Notes: generated by a model from the letters alone, not told the origin. DNA of 64,000 bases from CAZKEW01 sp964580435 (GCA_964580435.1 CAZOKP010000001.1:1-64000), one strand, 5' to 3'. Counted from the first letter of the stretch, positions 25,736 through 34,481 are shown. A program made the numbers and translations.

Positions 25736-27029
25736 CGGCCTTTCCCTTGGAATTGAGGAATTCGCTGACGATGCGCATGGCGCAATATTCGCCACACATG
25801 GAACAGGCCTTTGTCCGGGACTTTCTTTTCTTGCGAATTTCTACGAATTTATGGGGGTCGATGACGAGTTTTTGCTGGGCGGCCCAATCGAGTTTTTTCC
25901 GGGCGCGCGAGAGTTTGAGGTCTCGGTCGAGAGCGCCGGGGACGCCTTTGACGATGTCGGCGGCGTGGGCGGCAATTTTGGAGGCGATGAGGCCCTCGCG
26001 GACGTCGTCAGGGGAGGGGAGGCCAAGGTGTTCAGCTGGCGTCACGTAACAGAGGAAGTCGGCGCCGGCGGCTGCTGCGATGGCGCCTCCAATGGCCGAT
26101 ACGATATGATCGTAACCCGGGGCGATGTCTGTGACCAGGGGGCCGAGGACATAGAAGGGCGCTCCGTTGCAGACGCGTTTCTGGAGCTTGATATTCATCT
26201 CCACCTGATCGAGAGGGATATGGCCTGGCCCTTCGACCATGACCTGAACGCCCGCTTCCCAGGCAAGCTTGACGAGCTCGCCCAAGGTGAGCAGTTCCTC
26301 GATCTGGGGACGGTCCGTGGCGTCGAGGATTGAGCCAGGGCGAAGACCATCGCCGAGAGAGAGTGTGATGTCATAGCGGTGGGCGATCGAAAGGAGACGG
26401 TCATAGTTGGCGTAGAGAGGATTTTCCTCCTCGTTATGGAGCATCCAGGCGAGATGGAAGGCGCCTCCGCGCGACACGATGTCGGCGACGCGGCCTTGTT
26501 TCTTGAGGCGGTCGATGGCCTTTTGGGTCAGGCCGCAGTGGACGGTCATAAAATCAACGCCTTCCTGGGCTTGAGCTTCGATAGCGGCGAAAAGGTCGTC
26601 TTCGGTCATGTTGACGATAGAGCCGCGGCGGTCGATGGCCTGAATGGCGGCCTGATAGATAGGGACTGTCCCAAGGGGAACGGGGGAGCGGTCGAGGATG
26701 CGGCGCCGGATTTTCTTGAGGTCCCCACCCGTGCTCAGGTCCATAACGGCGTCGGTCTCGTATTTGAGGGCTATGGAGAGCTTCGCGAGCTCGTCGGTAA
26801 GGCGTGGGAAGTCAGCTGAAGTGCCGAGGTTGACATTGACTTTGGTGCGGAGAGAACGGCCGATGCCGACGGGGCGGCAGAGGGTAGTGTGGTTGGCATT
26901 AAATGGGATGATGACTTGGCCGGAGGCGATGAGAGCGAGGAGGGCGCGCGGATCTATCCCCTCGGCCTTAGCCACGCTCTTCATGGCTTTGGTGAGGGTA
27001 CCTTTGCGAGCCTGTTCTAACTGCGTCAT
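25719..27029 (-). CDS. thiC: Phosphomethylpyrimidine synthase ThiC
   Basis: ThiC is the radical-SAM enzyme that rearranges aminoimidazole ribotide to the thiamine pyrimidine. About 436 residues, with the C-terminal cluster motif CSMCGEYC. Other family blocks are EGPGHIPLDQVEMNI, PLVTDIAPGYDHI and YVTPAEHLGLP. The frame opens at 27074, but ATG 27029 fits the family's start. A TATAAT box lies 37 bp upstream on the minus strand (27066-27071) without a clear -35. I looked for a TPP riboswitch in the 87-bp leader and did not see its conserved core. The endonuclease-like gene overlaps its 3' end. Confidence 0.95.
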   Translation of the reverse strand: MTQLEQARKGTLTKAMKSVAKAEGIDPRALLALIASGQVIIPFNANHTTLCRPVGIGRSLRTKVNVNLGTSADFPRLTDELAKLSIALKYETDAVMDLSTGGDLKKIRRRILDRSPVPLGTVPIYQAAIQAIDRRGSIVNMTEDDLFAAIEAQAQEGVDFMTVHCGLTQKAIDRLKKQGRVADIVSRGGAFHLAWMLHNEEENPLYANYDRLLSIAHRYDITLSLGDGLRPGSILDATDRPQIEELLTLGELVKLAWEAGVQVMVEGPGHIPLDQVEMNIKLQKRVCNGAPFYVLGPLVTDIAPGYDHIVSAIGGAIAAAAGADFLCYVTPAEHLGLPSPDDVREGLIASKIAAHAADIVKGVPGALDRDLKLSRARKKLDWAAQQKLVIDPHKFVEIRKKRKSRTKACSMCGEYCAMRIVSEFLNSKGKADDLCF

Positions 27030-27116
27030 CTTCTTTAGGCAATATAGCTTACATCCCCTGGCTGAATTATACAACCGGAGGGAGGATTCAGACCAGATGA
27101 GGCAGACTCAGCCGGA

Positions 27117-28112
27117 TCATTTGGCTTTGAATACGATGGCAATCGGCATCCAGACCTTGACTTTTAAACCTTTGATGACGGCCGGCTCAAATTTCCATTG
27201 ACGGACGGCATTTTGGGCGGACAGGTTGAACCCGAAAGAGCTTTTTATCCCTTTGATGACCTCTGTTTTGATAACATCGCCTTTTTCGGAGATGAGGGCG
27301 TTAACAATGACGGTCCCTTCTATTCCGAAGCTCCTGGCTGCGGTAGGATAATCGGCATGAACACGCTTGAGAACGGCAGGGGGAATTTCCACCATTTCAA
27401 GAGGGACAAGATCGCCCTCTTTGATATTATCCAAGGTTGATTGAGGCGGTTGCGCCGGCTCTTGAGTTGCTTTGTCCTCGAGTTTTATGGGAGGAGTCGT
27501 GTCGGCGTCAGGGGGTTTCCCTTGGGCAGTAGCAGGCTGAAGTGGTTTGTCGGCTGCCAGGGGTTGCTCGCTCGGCTTTTCAGGAGGCTTTTCGGCGGTT
27601 TTTTGGGGGGCCTTTTGCTCACGTTTCTTGGGCTCCTCACGTTTAGCTTTGACTGGCTTATCCACAGTTGCAGGAACTTGAGGAGGTGCCTCTTTAGGTG
27701 CCTCCCTGATATTGAAAGAAATCAATAGTTTTTCAAGGTCCGGCCAGGCGGACTCGGCAATCTGCAGATTTTCAAATTCCTTTTCGCCTACGAGATCAGC
27801 AGCTTCTTTCAGATATTTTTCACTTTCTTTCATGTTTCTCAGGTAATAATGTGACAGACTAAGATAGACATAGGCTTTTACCTTTAGCACTTTCTCTCCG
27901 GCAAGGCCGAACGCGGCGATCTCGAGCTGGCGGATCGCTTCTGTATAGTTTTTGGAAAGGAAGGTTTTTTGGGCCTTTTCGAGAAGGTTTAAATAAAACG
28001 GATCGATTTGTTGAGATCCTTGAGCAAATAAATCTATTTTGATAGCAAGGAATAGCCAGGCGAAGATAAAGATCCAAAAAAACCGACAATTCGTTTTCCC
28101 AGCTTTTCGCAT
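27117..28112 (-). CDS. TonB C-terminal domain protein with TPR-like and proline-rich regions
   Basis: The 331 residues contain, in order, a signal peptide or anchor (about 12-30), a helical TPR-like region (about 35-130), a Lys/Pro/Glu-rich linker (about 140-235) and a TonB_C domain (about 245-330). The TonB_C part has VLKRVHADYPTAARSFGIEGTV-like spacing and QNAVRQWKFEPA. Normal TonB transmits ExbBD energy to outer-membrane receptors. Here a TPR domain lies between the membrane segment and the linker, and no ExbB/ExbD is nearby, so a structural or secretion role is possible. A good minus-strand promoter is at 28145-28173. Confidence 0.85.
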   Translation of the reverse strand: MRKAGKTNCRFFWIFIFAWLFLAIKIDLFAQGSQQIDPFYLNLLEKAQKTFLSKNYTEAIRQLEIAAFGLAGEKVLKVKAYVYLSLSHYYLRNMKESEKYLKEAADLVGEKEFENLQIAESAWPDLEKLLISFNIREAPKEAPPQVPATVDKPVKAKREEPKKREQKAPQKTAEKPPEKPSEQPLAADKPLQPATAQGKPPDADTTPPIKLEDKATQEPAQPPQSTLDNIKEGDLVPLEMVEIPPAVLKRVHADYPTAARSFGIEGTVIVNALISEKGDVIKTEVIKGIKSSFGFNLSAQNAVRQWKFEPAVIKGLKVKVWMPIAIVFKAK

Positions 28113-28144
28113 TTTTTACAGTTAGAAAAAATATTTCTTTCTTA

Positions 28145-28173
28145 TTTATACTTGACAGAGCTTGAATTGTCAA
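28145..28173 (-). promoter_or_regulatory. Sigma70-like promoter for the TonB-type gene
   Basis: On the minus strand TTGACA (28168-28173), 17 bp and TATAAA (28145-28150) lie 33 bp before the ATG. The -35 box is half of an inverted repeat, TTGACA-N10-TGTCAA, so a plus-strand TTGACA also faces the histidine kinase gene. Confidence 0.6.
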
Positions 28174-28266
28174 AGTCGAAATAGATTTAGGGCTGCTAGA
28201 GGAGCTGATAGGCCCGCGAATAAAACAGTTCTTCTTGAAAAATTATTGGTTTTAAGGGAGAATAAT

Positions 28267-29751
28267 TTGACAAAGAAAATGGAAAAAAACAAGAAGATCC
28301 TGATCGTCGAAGATGATGCATCCGTTGCCAAGCGCATTAAAAGAATCCTGCTCAAACTTGGATATTCCGTGGTGACTCTTGGATGGGATAGCCAAGAGAT
28401 TTTTTCCAACGCGGCTAAAGAAAAACCAGATCTCATCTTGATGGATATCGAAATCAGGAACAAATTAGCGAGGGCCGAAACAGCCAAAAAAATCCGTGAA
28501 GACTTGGATGTCCCGATTATTTCCGTTGCCGGTCATCCTGAGAATGAGCTCATCAAAGTCGCAAGGAAAAAAGAGTTGTTTGGATACCTCCTCAAGCCTG
28601 TTAACAAAAAGGATCTGGAAATCTCCGTGAAGATAGCTTTCTTCAGACATGCGATAGAGAAGAGACTCAAAGAGAGGATGAGAAAAGCCCTTCGCGAAAG
28701 GGAGGAGCTCTATAAGCAGCTTGTTGACAACATCAACGAAGGAATTGTCATTCAGAACAAGAGGGGAATTGTTAGTTCGGCAAATGAAAAGTTCTTAAGG
28801 ATGATTGGATACAACCGGAATAAGGTCATTGGACGCCCCATCACAGAGCTCCTGGGAGAAGGCTGGCTAAGGAAAAATAGTGGGCACGGACTCAGGCAAA
28901 AGGGAGATCGGTCGAAGTCGGTAGAGCTGGCCTGGAAAAGAAAGGATGGCAAAAGGATCTTTACCATTCTCTCCCCCAAGCCCATTTATGGCGAGAAAGG
29001 TCGATTTTTAGGCAGTGTCTCCGTTCTGACAGATATCACTGATCGTCGCGAGGTGGAAATGGAACTCCGAAGGTCCCACGAGCGACTGCGGAGCCTTTCC
29101 CATCATCTGCAATCGGTGAGAGAAAAAGAAAGTAAGCGTATCGCCAGTGAAATCCATGATGAGCTAGGACAGTATTTAACGGCTTTGAAAATTGACCTCT
29201 CCTGGCTTTCTAACAGAGTTTCTTTTGAGAAAGGTGGCCGAGAGCTGTTCGAGAAAATCGCTAGCATGACAGCTCTTGTTGACAGAACGATTCAAACAGT
29301 GCAAAAAATATCAGCAGAACTGAGGCCAGGACTACTGGACGATCTTGGGCTCGTGCCGGCGATCGAATGGCTAGCTCAAGATTTCCAGAATAGGACGAAA
29401 ATAAAGTGCAGAACTCGTCTCTGGTGCAATGACATTGAGCTTGACCCGGATAGTTCCACGGCGATTTTCCGGATCTCCCAGGAGGCTCTTACAAATGTTA
29501 CCCGACACGCCAAGGCCAGCCGCGTTGAAATCAGTTTAAAGAAGGAAAAAGGAGTCCTCATTTTAAAGATCAGCGATAACGGCAGGGGAATTAAAGAGGA
29601 CGACGTTTTTTCCCCATCTTCCCTAGGGCTGATGGGCATGCGGGAACGCATTCTTCCCTTCGGCGGGGAACTTAGTATAACCGGGGCTCCCAAGAAAGGA
29701 ACCACCCTGACAGTATCTCTCCCTTGTAGAAAGATGCTAAAAAATGATTAA
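28267..29751 (+). CDS. Sensor histidine kinase with N-terminal receiver and PAS domains
   Basis: About 494 residues. The N-terminal receiver domain (ILIVEDDASV, phospho-acceptor Asp in LILMDIEI; about 8-125) is followed by a PAS domain (about 150-265, with GSVSVLTDITDRREVE at its end). Next come a HisKA_3 dimerisation domain with the His in SEIHDELGQYLTALK, and HATPase_c (SDNGRGI, GLMGMRERI). This is the NarX/DegS-like class. I prefer TTG at 28267 because AAGGGAG stands seven bases upstream; ATG 28279 is the alternative. No transmembrane segment, so it is cytoplasmic. It overlaps its response regulator gene by eight bases. Confidence 0.92.
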   Translation: MTKKMEKNKKILIVEDDASVAKRIKRILLKLGYSVVTLGWDSQEIFSNAAKEKPDLILMDIEIRNKLARAETAKKIREDLDVPIISVAGHPENELIKVARKKELFGYLLKPVNKKDLEISVKIAFFRHAIEKRLKERMRKALREREELYKQLVDNINEGIVIQNKRGIVSSANEKFLRMIGYNRNKVIGRPITELLGEGWLRKNSGHGLRQKGDRSKSVELAWKRKDGKRIFTILSPKPIYGEKGRFLGSVSVLTDITDRREVEMELRRSHERLRSLSHHLQSVREKESKRIASEIHDELGQYLTALKIDLSWLSNRVSFEKGGRELFEKIASMTALVDRTIQTVQKISAELRPGLLDDLGLVPAIEWLAQDFQNRTKIKCRTRLWCNDIELDPDSSTAIFRISQEALTNVTRHAKASRVEISLKKEKGVLILKISDNGRGIKEDDVFSPSSLGLMGMRERILPFGGELSITGAPKKGTTLTVSLPCRKMLKND

Positions 29752-30376
29752 GGTGTTGATTGCTGACGACCATACCTTAGTAAGAAAGGGTTTCCGCCAG
29801 ATTCTGCTTGATACGAAAAAGTTTAAGGATATTGATGAAGCAAAGGATGGCAAGGAGACGATCTCAAAAGTCAGCGCTCATCATTATGATGTGGTTCTCT
29901 TGGATATTTCTTTTCCGGGGCGCAGCGGGATTGATACGTTGAAACAACTGAAAGATCTAAAGCCGAGACTTCCGGTTCTTATCCTCAGCATGTACCCTGA
30001 AGAGCAATACGCTGTTCGCGCTCTAAAAGCAGGTGCTTCAGGGTATTTAACCAAAGAAACCGCCCCAGATGAATTGATGGAGGCAATCCGGAAAGTCGCG
30101 AAAGGCGGGAAGTACATCACGGCCTCATTAGCTGAAAAATTGGCCTCGGAAATCGGGGAGCCATCCGGAAGAGCTCCTCACGAAGCGTTGTCTGACAGGG
30201 AATATCAGGTCATGTGCCTGATCGCTTCCGGGATGAGAGTGAAGGATATTGCTGAGTCATTGAATTTGAGTGTTAAAACGATCAGCACCCATCGAGCCCG
30301 CATCATGAGAAAGATGAATATGAAGAACAACGCCAATCTTACCCATTATGCTATCAAACATGGGCTGGTGGATTGA
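29744..30376 (+). CDS. NarL/FixJ-family response regulator
   Basis: The 210-residue protein has a receiver domain (acidic pair in IADDH, phospho-acceptor Asp54 in LLDISFPG, Lys in LTKET) and a LuxR-type DNA-binding domain (about 145-210, LSDREYQVMCLIASG, LSVKTISTHRARIMRKM). It overlaps the kinase gene by eight bases, so the two form a cognate pair. Targets are not evident. The stop codon nearly meets that of the convergent PilZ gene. Confidence 0.95.
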   Translation: MIKVLIADDHTLVRKGFRQILLDTKKFKDIDEAKDGKETISKVSAHHYDVVLLDISFPGRSGIDTLKQLKDLKPRLPVLILSMYPEEQYAVRALKAGASGYLTKETAPDELMEAIRKVAKGGKYITASLAEKLASEIGEPSGRAPHEALSDREYQVMCLIASGMRVKDIAESLNLSVKTISTHRARIMRKMNMKNNANLTHYAIKHGLVD

Positions 30377-30378
30377 TA

Positions 30379-30729
30379 TTATTTCAAGACCGCTTGGATC
30401 TTTTTAAGGGCTTTTTCAGGCAACAAAAAAAACTCCATACCCACATCATAGAGTTCAATCGATCCAGGAGGGAGTTCTTTTATCCAGACAACTCTTGCCT
30501 TAGCTTCTACCAAAGAGCCATTGGGAAGTGAGAATTCTAGTTCAAGGATTTGGCCGACATCCAGGCGCTCGTTACTATAAATTCGCACCCCGCCAAGGCT
30601 CAAGTTTGAAACATGCTGCATGTCTCTCTGCATCTTCGGAATGCGATAAAAAACCGGCGCCATCACTCTTGGAAACCGTCGTCTTTCAATCCTCTGCTTA
30701 TTTTTCTTAATCATTTTTTTAAGGGTCAT
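30379..30729 (-). CDS. PilZ domain protein
   Basis: The 116 residues have a basic N-terminus with the RRRFPR motif (RxxxR type), followed by NLSLGGVRIYS ([D/N]xSxxG type). These two motifs bind cyclic di-GMP in PilZ domains. The rest is a six-stranded barrel (ILELEFSLPNG, ARVVWIKE). It may sense c-di-GMP to affect motility or polysaccharide output. The gene converges with the response regulator with two bases between stops, so it is not in the same transcript. Confidence 0.88.
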   Translation of the reverse strand: MTLKKMIKKNKQRIERRRFPRVMAPVFYRIPKMQRDMQHVSNLSLGGVRIYSNERLDVGQILELEFSLPNGSLVEAKARVVWIKELPPGSIELYDVGMEFFLLPEKALKKIQAVLK

Positions 30730-31039
30730 TATTGCAGTTGAAACATTGATAGCTTAAGTGATGAACTCTGCTCAAGTCAATAAAAAAGGAAGCAGGATGA
30801 TTATCTGTCTGGCAAAAGGAATGCAAAATAAGTGTGAATTTTTCCCATGGGGTGACCTGCAGGTGCTTAGATGGAGTTCCTGTTGACTTCTGGTTGCTTT
30901 TTAGTATACCAATATAAAAGGAGTTAACATAAACAGATTGACTAAACTAATTTCTCAGGGGGCAAAAGGCCAGCTTTCCAGGAATCAGCGGAATCTTGGA
31001 ATTGTCAAGCATTTTGCCTCATGAATAAAAGGAGGGAGA
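30730..31039. other. Intergenic region between PilZ gene and lipoprotein gene
   Basis: This 310-bp stretch holds the promoter at 30883-30910 and the AGGAGGG ribosome site of the following gene. No ORF with coding signs was seen in the rest. Confidence 0.5.
30883..30910 (+). promoter_or_regulatory. Sigma70-like promoter for the small lipoprotein operon
   Basis: TTGACT (30883-30888), 16 bp, TATACC (30905-30910). The leader to the ATG at 31040 is about 120 nt. Confidence 0.4.
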
Positions 31040-31339
31040 ATGTTATTAAGAGGAACGTTTTTTCTAATCATTGTCAGCCTTGTTATTCTCAATGTGTCCT
31101 GTGCAAAAATTGAGGAGGAGCAGCCTGTTTTATCAACAGAGATTATCCCCGAGAAGGTTCCGCAAGCAGATTCTATTCCTTCAGCTTGGGGCAAGTTGAT
31201 TTCGGTAAGCAGCGTGACAAATGTTCCGAATTGGGCCCAACTATGGTTCGTAGATGATGAGGGGAATATCCGCATGGTGCCTTACAATGTTCGTGACAAT
31301 CGACTTGCGACCGAAGCCAGGTTGATTCGCCGAAGTTAA
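31040..31339 (+). CDS. Small predicted lipoprotein
   Basis: The 99-residue protein has a lipoprotein signal peptide: hydrophobic residues 6-19 and a lipobox-like LNVSC, with Cys at about residue 21. The remaining 78 residues contain IPSAWGKLISV and WAQLWFVDDEGNIRMV, which match no family I recognise. AGGAGGG precedes the ATG. It is followed after 13 bp by a small membrane protein gene on the same strand. Expected to be anchored to a membrane. Confidence 0.7.
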   Translation: MLLRGTFFLIIVSLVILNVSCAKIEEEQPVLSTEIIPEKVPQADSIPSAWGKLISVSSVTNVPNWAQLWFVDDEGNIRMVPYNVRDNRLATEARLIRRS

Positions 31340-31352
31340 GGAGATGATAGTT

Positions 31353-31580
31353 ATGAAGAAGTTGGAAACTGTAATCCGTCGGATTCTTTTCTATGGGTCA
31401 TTTATTTTGGCAGCACTAGCTGGTTTAGAAAAGATATTTAATTTGTTTGGCTACACTTTGCTTAGAGCTTACTACACGCCAGGTCGTCTCCTTGAATTTG
31501 CAGCCATAGGTCTGCTTTTCGTCATCGTACTGCAATTGCGACAGATAAGAAAGTCATTAGAGTCAAAAACCTCTGAGTAG
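31353..31580 (+). CDS. Small two-helix membrane protein
   Basis: About 75 residues with two hydrophobic segments (about 10-25 and 43-60) joined by a loop, and a charged C-terminus. The track-independent choice is ATG 31353 rather than 31344, because AAGGAG directly abuts the first ATG while the second is spaced nine bases. It is probably co-transcribed with the lipoprotein gene. No family recognised. Confidence 0.6.
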   Translation: MKKLETVIRRILFYGSFILAALAGLEKIFNLFGYTLLRAYYTPGRLLEFAAIGLLFVIVLQLRQIRKSLESKTSE

Positions 31581-31602
31581 ATTCTATTCCAAAAATTCAG
31601 AA

Positions 31603-32814
31603 TCAGATTTCGTAGATATTTTCAGCTATAAGGTATCTTAAACGAGAGTCAATATCTATTCCGTTGGGGCACTTGGCCTCACAGGAACTGCAGTTTTTAC
31701 ATATACTTAGCCCGTACCTTTCAGGCAGCTCCGCAAGAGTCAATCTAGCTTGAATCCGGTTTTTATATTCTCTTACGTACATATGGCTCCGCATAAGATC
31801 TGGGATCTCAACTCCATAAGGACAGGTCGGCTTACAGGAGTCACATCTCTGACAATATAGAGTTCCTTGAAGCATTGAAATAAGTTGAAGCTCCCTTTTT
31901 TCTTTTTCTGTTAATTTGAGGTCATTCATGATTTGAAAATTGGCATCCAGTTGATCGAATGCCGTCATTCCTGGTATAGCCGTGCAGACATTTTCATCAT
32001 TCAATACCCATTTCAATGCAGCTTGATGATCTATTTCATTTACTCCGTATTCCTTTTTCGCCTGGCTCCCTCCCTGAGTTTTCATAGCAATGATTCCCAC
32101 TCCTTTTTCTGCTGCATATTTTATAGCTTTTTTGATATCTTGTTGACGTTTTAATAAAAAACAATAAGCGGTGAGCACAACGTCATAAACCCCCGTATCA
32201 ACCGCTGCTCGAATAACTTGAGGATTATTCGCATGAGTGGATATTCCCAAAAATCTTGCTTTTCCCGACTCCTTGGCCTTTATGAGGGCGCTGAGAAGGG
32301 GTTCATACGTGACCATTTGAGGGGTTGCGCAGCTATGCAAATAGAGAATATCGATATAATCTGAGCGCAGTCGTTGAAGACTCGTTTCAAGCTGCTTGAC
32401 AAAGTTATTTTCTGTCGGCGCAGGATAACCTGTTTTTCCAACTGAGGAGAATTGTCCTGCTTTGGGATCTTTTTGAAAAGACATTTTTGTCCCTACACAA
32501 AGTTTTTCTCTCATTTTGTTCTCATAAAGGACCTTGCCGATCACTCTCTCGCTGTTTCCGTCAAGATAGAAATGGGCTGTATCGAGGTGGCGAATTCCCA
32601 TGTCAAGAGCTTTTTTTATTAGATCGGGATTGTCTGAATTCATGACACCGAAGCTTACGATTGGAATTTGTAAATTTGTTCTTCCGAGAGTTCGATAGAT
32701 AACTTTATGGGGCTGCTCTTGACTCCCTGTTTTTGACCTTAATAGAGGGATTGACAAACCGGTTGAGATGAGCCCCAAGGCGGCTTTGCCAAGAAAATCT
32801 CTTCTTTTCATCAT
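31603..32814 (-). CDS. Aldo/keto reductase with Tat-like signal and C-terminal ferredoxin-type clusters
   Basis: About 404 residues. The N-terminus has MKRRDFLGKAALGL, a twin-arginine-like signal. An aldo/keto reductase barrel follows (GVMNSDNPDLIKKALDMGIRHLDTAH, DILYLHSC, GIIAMKT). The C-terminal 80 residues carry two Cys motifs, CQRCDSCKPTCPYG and CKNCSSCEAKCPNG, able to hold two 4Fe-4S clusters. This AKR/ferredoxin fusion is a recurring family in anaerobes. ATGs at 32820, 32814 and 32811 compete; 32814 has seven-base spacing from AGGAG. Export would be odd for an NADPH enzyme. Confidence 0.85.
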   Translation of the reverse strand: MMKRRDFLGKAALGLISTGLSIPLLRSKTGSQEQPHKVIYRTLGRTNLQIPIVSFGVMNSDNPDLIKKALDMGIRHLDTAHFYLDGNSERVIGKVLYENKMREKLCVGTKMSFQKDPKAGQFSSVGKTGYPAPTENNFVKQLETSLQRLRSDYIDILYLHSCATPQMVTYEPLLSALIKAKESGKARFLGISTHANNPQVIRAAVDTGVYDVVLTAYCFLLKRQQDIKKAIKYAAEKGVGIIAMKTQGGSQAKKEYGVNEIDHQAALKWVLNDENVCTAIPGMTAFDQLDANFQIMNDLKLTEKEKRELQLISMLQGTLYCQRCDSCKPTCPYGVEIPDLMRSHMYVREYKNRIQARLTLAELPERYGLSICKNCSSCEAKCPNGIDIDSRLRYLIAENIYEI

Positions 32815-33058
32815 TTTCATGCTCCTATTGGATTTTGCTCTTTCCATTGGAATTTGTCGTCGAAGGAAATTAGCGCACCCTGGCAACCACAGTTTTTGAG
32901 TCGATCAAGCGAAAAAGCTGGCCATATCCCGGTTGACATGTTATCAAGGAAATGATAGTGATAATAACCTGAGTGGGCCATGTAATGCTCTTATATACCA
33001 GAAAAATTCTTTTTTTTCAATCTGTGAGATCAAACTCTAGCCATCAGGAAAGGTTCCC

Positions 33059-33343
33059 ATGGAGAAAGCAAACAGCACCGATCAAAACACCTTGAAATCC
33101 ATTTTAAGAGAATATGTGACAGAGGTTTTCTTGCCATCTAAAGGATTCGATTTTTTTGCGGACGATGATTCCTTCATGGAAAAAGGGATCATCGACTCGA
33201 CAGGCATTCTCGAGCTCCTCGAATTCATAGAGGAGAGATTCAAGATAAAAGTCGAAGACAAGGAAGTGATCCCGGACAATTTAGATTCTTTGCTCAAGCT
33301 AGCTACCTTTATCAGTAGAAAAATAAGTCATGCTGGTCAATGA
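33059..33343 (+). CDS. Acyl carrier protein-like protein
   Basis: The 94-residue, acidic, helical protein has the phosphopantetheine attachment serine in GIIDSTG (Ser47). The sequence IIDSTGILELLEFIEERF is typical of stand-alone carrier proteins linked to AMP-forming ligases (DltC-like or exopolysaccharide-associated) rather than fatty-acid AcpP (which has DSLD). AGGAAAGG precedes the ATG. The gene overlaps the ligase remnant that follows by 14 bp, showing the original coupling of carrier and ligase. Confidence 0.85.
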   Translation: MEKANSTDQNTLKSILREYVTEVFLPSKGFDFFADDDSFMEKGIIDSTGILELLEFIEERFKIKVEDKEVIPDNLDSLLKLATFISRKISHAGQ

Positions 33344-33512
33344 ATTCTTAGAGCAGAGCGCCAAGAGATTCTCAGATAAGACCGCATTAGTCTGCGAGGA
33401 CCAGAGGCTAACCTTGCATATGAAAAACTTTATGGTTCCCAAATATGTCGAAATAAGAGATGAGCTCCCGAAATCCTCCCACGGCAAAATTGCCCAAAAA
33501 GAGCTGAGGTGA
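33330..33512 (+). pseudogene. AMP-forming ligase reduced to its two ends by internal deletion
   Basis: A 60-codon frame joins a typical ligase N-terminus (FLEQSAKRFSDKTALVCED) to a typical ligase C-terminus (MVPKYVEIRDELPKSSHGKI, catalytic Lys included), with about 450 internal residues missing. Around 33410-33440 the next frame reads TYEKLYG-like codons. This means a small insertion of about five bases after the codon for Thr shifted the frame before the deletion junction. The adenylation core (TSGSTG, TGD) is absent, so the product cannot be a working ligase. The full-length relative is at 17437-19047. Confidence 0.8.
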
Positions 33513-33515
33513 ACA

Positions 33516-34481
33516 ATGCAATTTCACAAAAACATTTTAAAGGTTGATTGTGCCAAGGAGATCGATAGAATCTGCGAGTTCATTAAACAGCAGACCAATT
33601 CCATGCGGCGTGAAGGTGCTATTATCGGACTCAGCGGCGGCATCGATTCTGCCCTTTGTTCCGAAGTGTGCGTCAAAACCTTGGGCAAAGAAAAGGTCTT
33701 TGGCTTAATCCTGCCGGAGAAGGATTCTAATCCGATGAGCAAAGAGTATGCCCTCAAGCAGGCGCAGAAACTGGGAATAACCACAGAGATCGTTGATATC
33801 ACTCCAACGCTCGAAGCTTTTGGCACGTATCAGAAGAGAGATAAAATTATAAAAGAAGTTTACCCTAATTATGACGCCCATTTTAAAACAAAAATAACTT
33901 TGCCCGCTGATTTATTATCCAGAGATGCATTCAATTTTTTTACCTTAACCGTTGATGATGGAAAAGGCAACATAAGATCTGCAAGGTTAAGAAAGGAAAT
34001 ACTAAATGGGATAGTCGCAGCTACTAATACCAAGCAAAGAACAAGAATGATGCACCTCTATTATTATGCAGAAAAAATGGACTACTTTGTTTGCGGCACA
34101 ACCAACAAGACTGAAATGATCCAAGGTTTTTTTGTCAAGTACGGCGATGGTGGCGTCGATATCGAGCCGATTGCTCATCTCTACAAAACCCAGGTTTATC
34201 AGCTGGCTGAATATTTAGGTGTGGTCGAAGAAATTCAACGGAGAATTCCGAGCCCGGATACATATAGCTTTGAGGTCGGCGATGAGGAATTCTTCTTTCG
34301 TATCCCCTTCGGCAAGCTAGACCTGCTGCTTTATGCTTGGGAAAATAAGGTTCCAATGGAACATGTCTGTCAAGCTATGGATCTGACAGAGGAACAAGTT
34401 CGACGGGCTTTTAGGGACTTCACCTCGAAACATCATGCTACTCAATACCAAAGAACATTGCCGCCATCCCTTCTTGGATAG
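33516..34481 (+). CDS. NadE-like ATP-pyrophosphatase amidotransferase, second copy
   Basis: The 321 residues run parallel to the protein at 19052-20023 from MxFHKNIL onward. They have the PP-loop LSGGIDSA (Ser40 on), GTTNKTE, GFFVKYGDGGVDIEPIAHLYKTQ and the same unusual EEFFF...LLYAWENKVP C-terminal region. GAGGTGA precedes the ATG, and the gene starts three bases after the ligase remnant. The chemistry expected is adenylation of a carboxylate followed by attack of ammonia. Its position among ACP, ligase and surface glycan genes suggests a substrate other than deamido-NAD. Confidence 0.85.
   Translation: MQFHKNILKVDCAKEIDRICEFIKQQTNSMRREGAIIGLSGGIDSALCSEVCVKTLGKEKVFGLILPEKDSNPMSKEYALKQAQKLGITTEIVDITPTLEAFGTYQKRDKIIKEVYPNYDAHFKTKITLPADLLSRDAFNFFTLTVDDGKGNIRSARLRKEILNGIVAATNTKQRTRMMHLYYYAEKMDYFVCGTTNKTEMIQGFFVKYGDGGVDIEPIAHLYKTQVYQLAEYLGVVEEIQRRIPSPDTYSFEVGDEEFFFRIPFGKLDLLLYAWENKVPMEHVCQAMDLTEEQVRRAFRDFTSKHHATQYQRTLPPSLLG

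Noticed and set aside
27030..27116. Possible TPP riboswitch before thiC
   Set aside because: The conserved riboswitch core was not found in the 87-bp leader.
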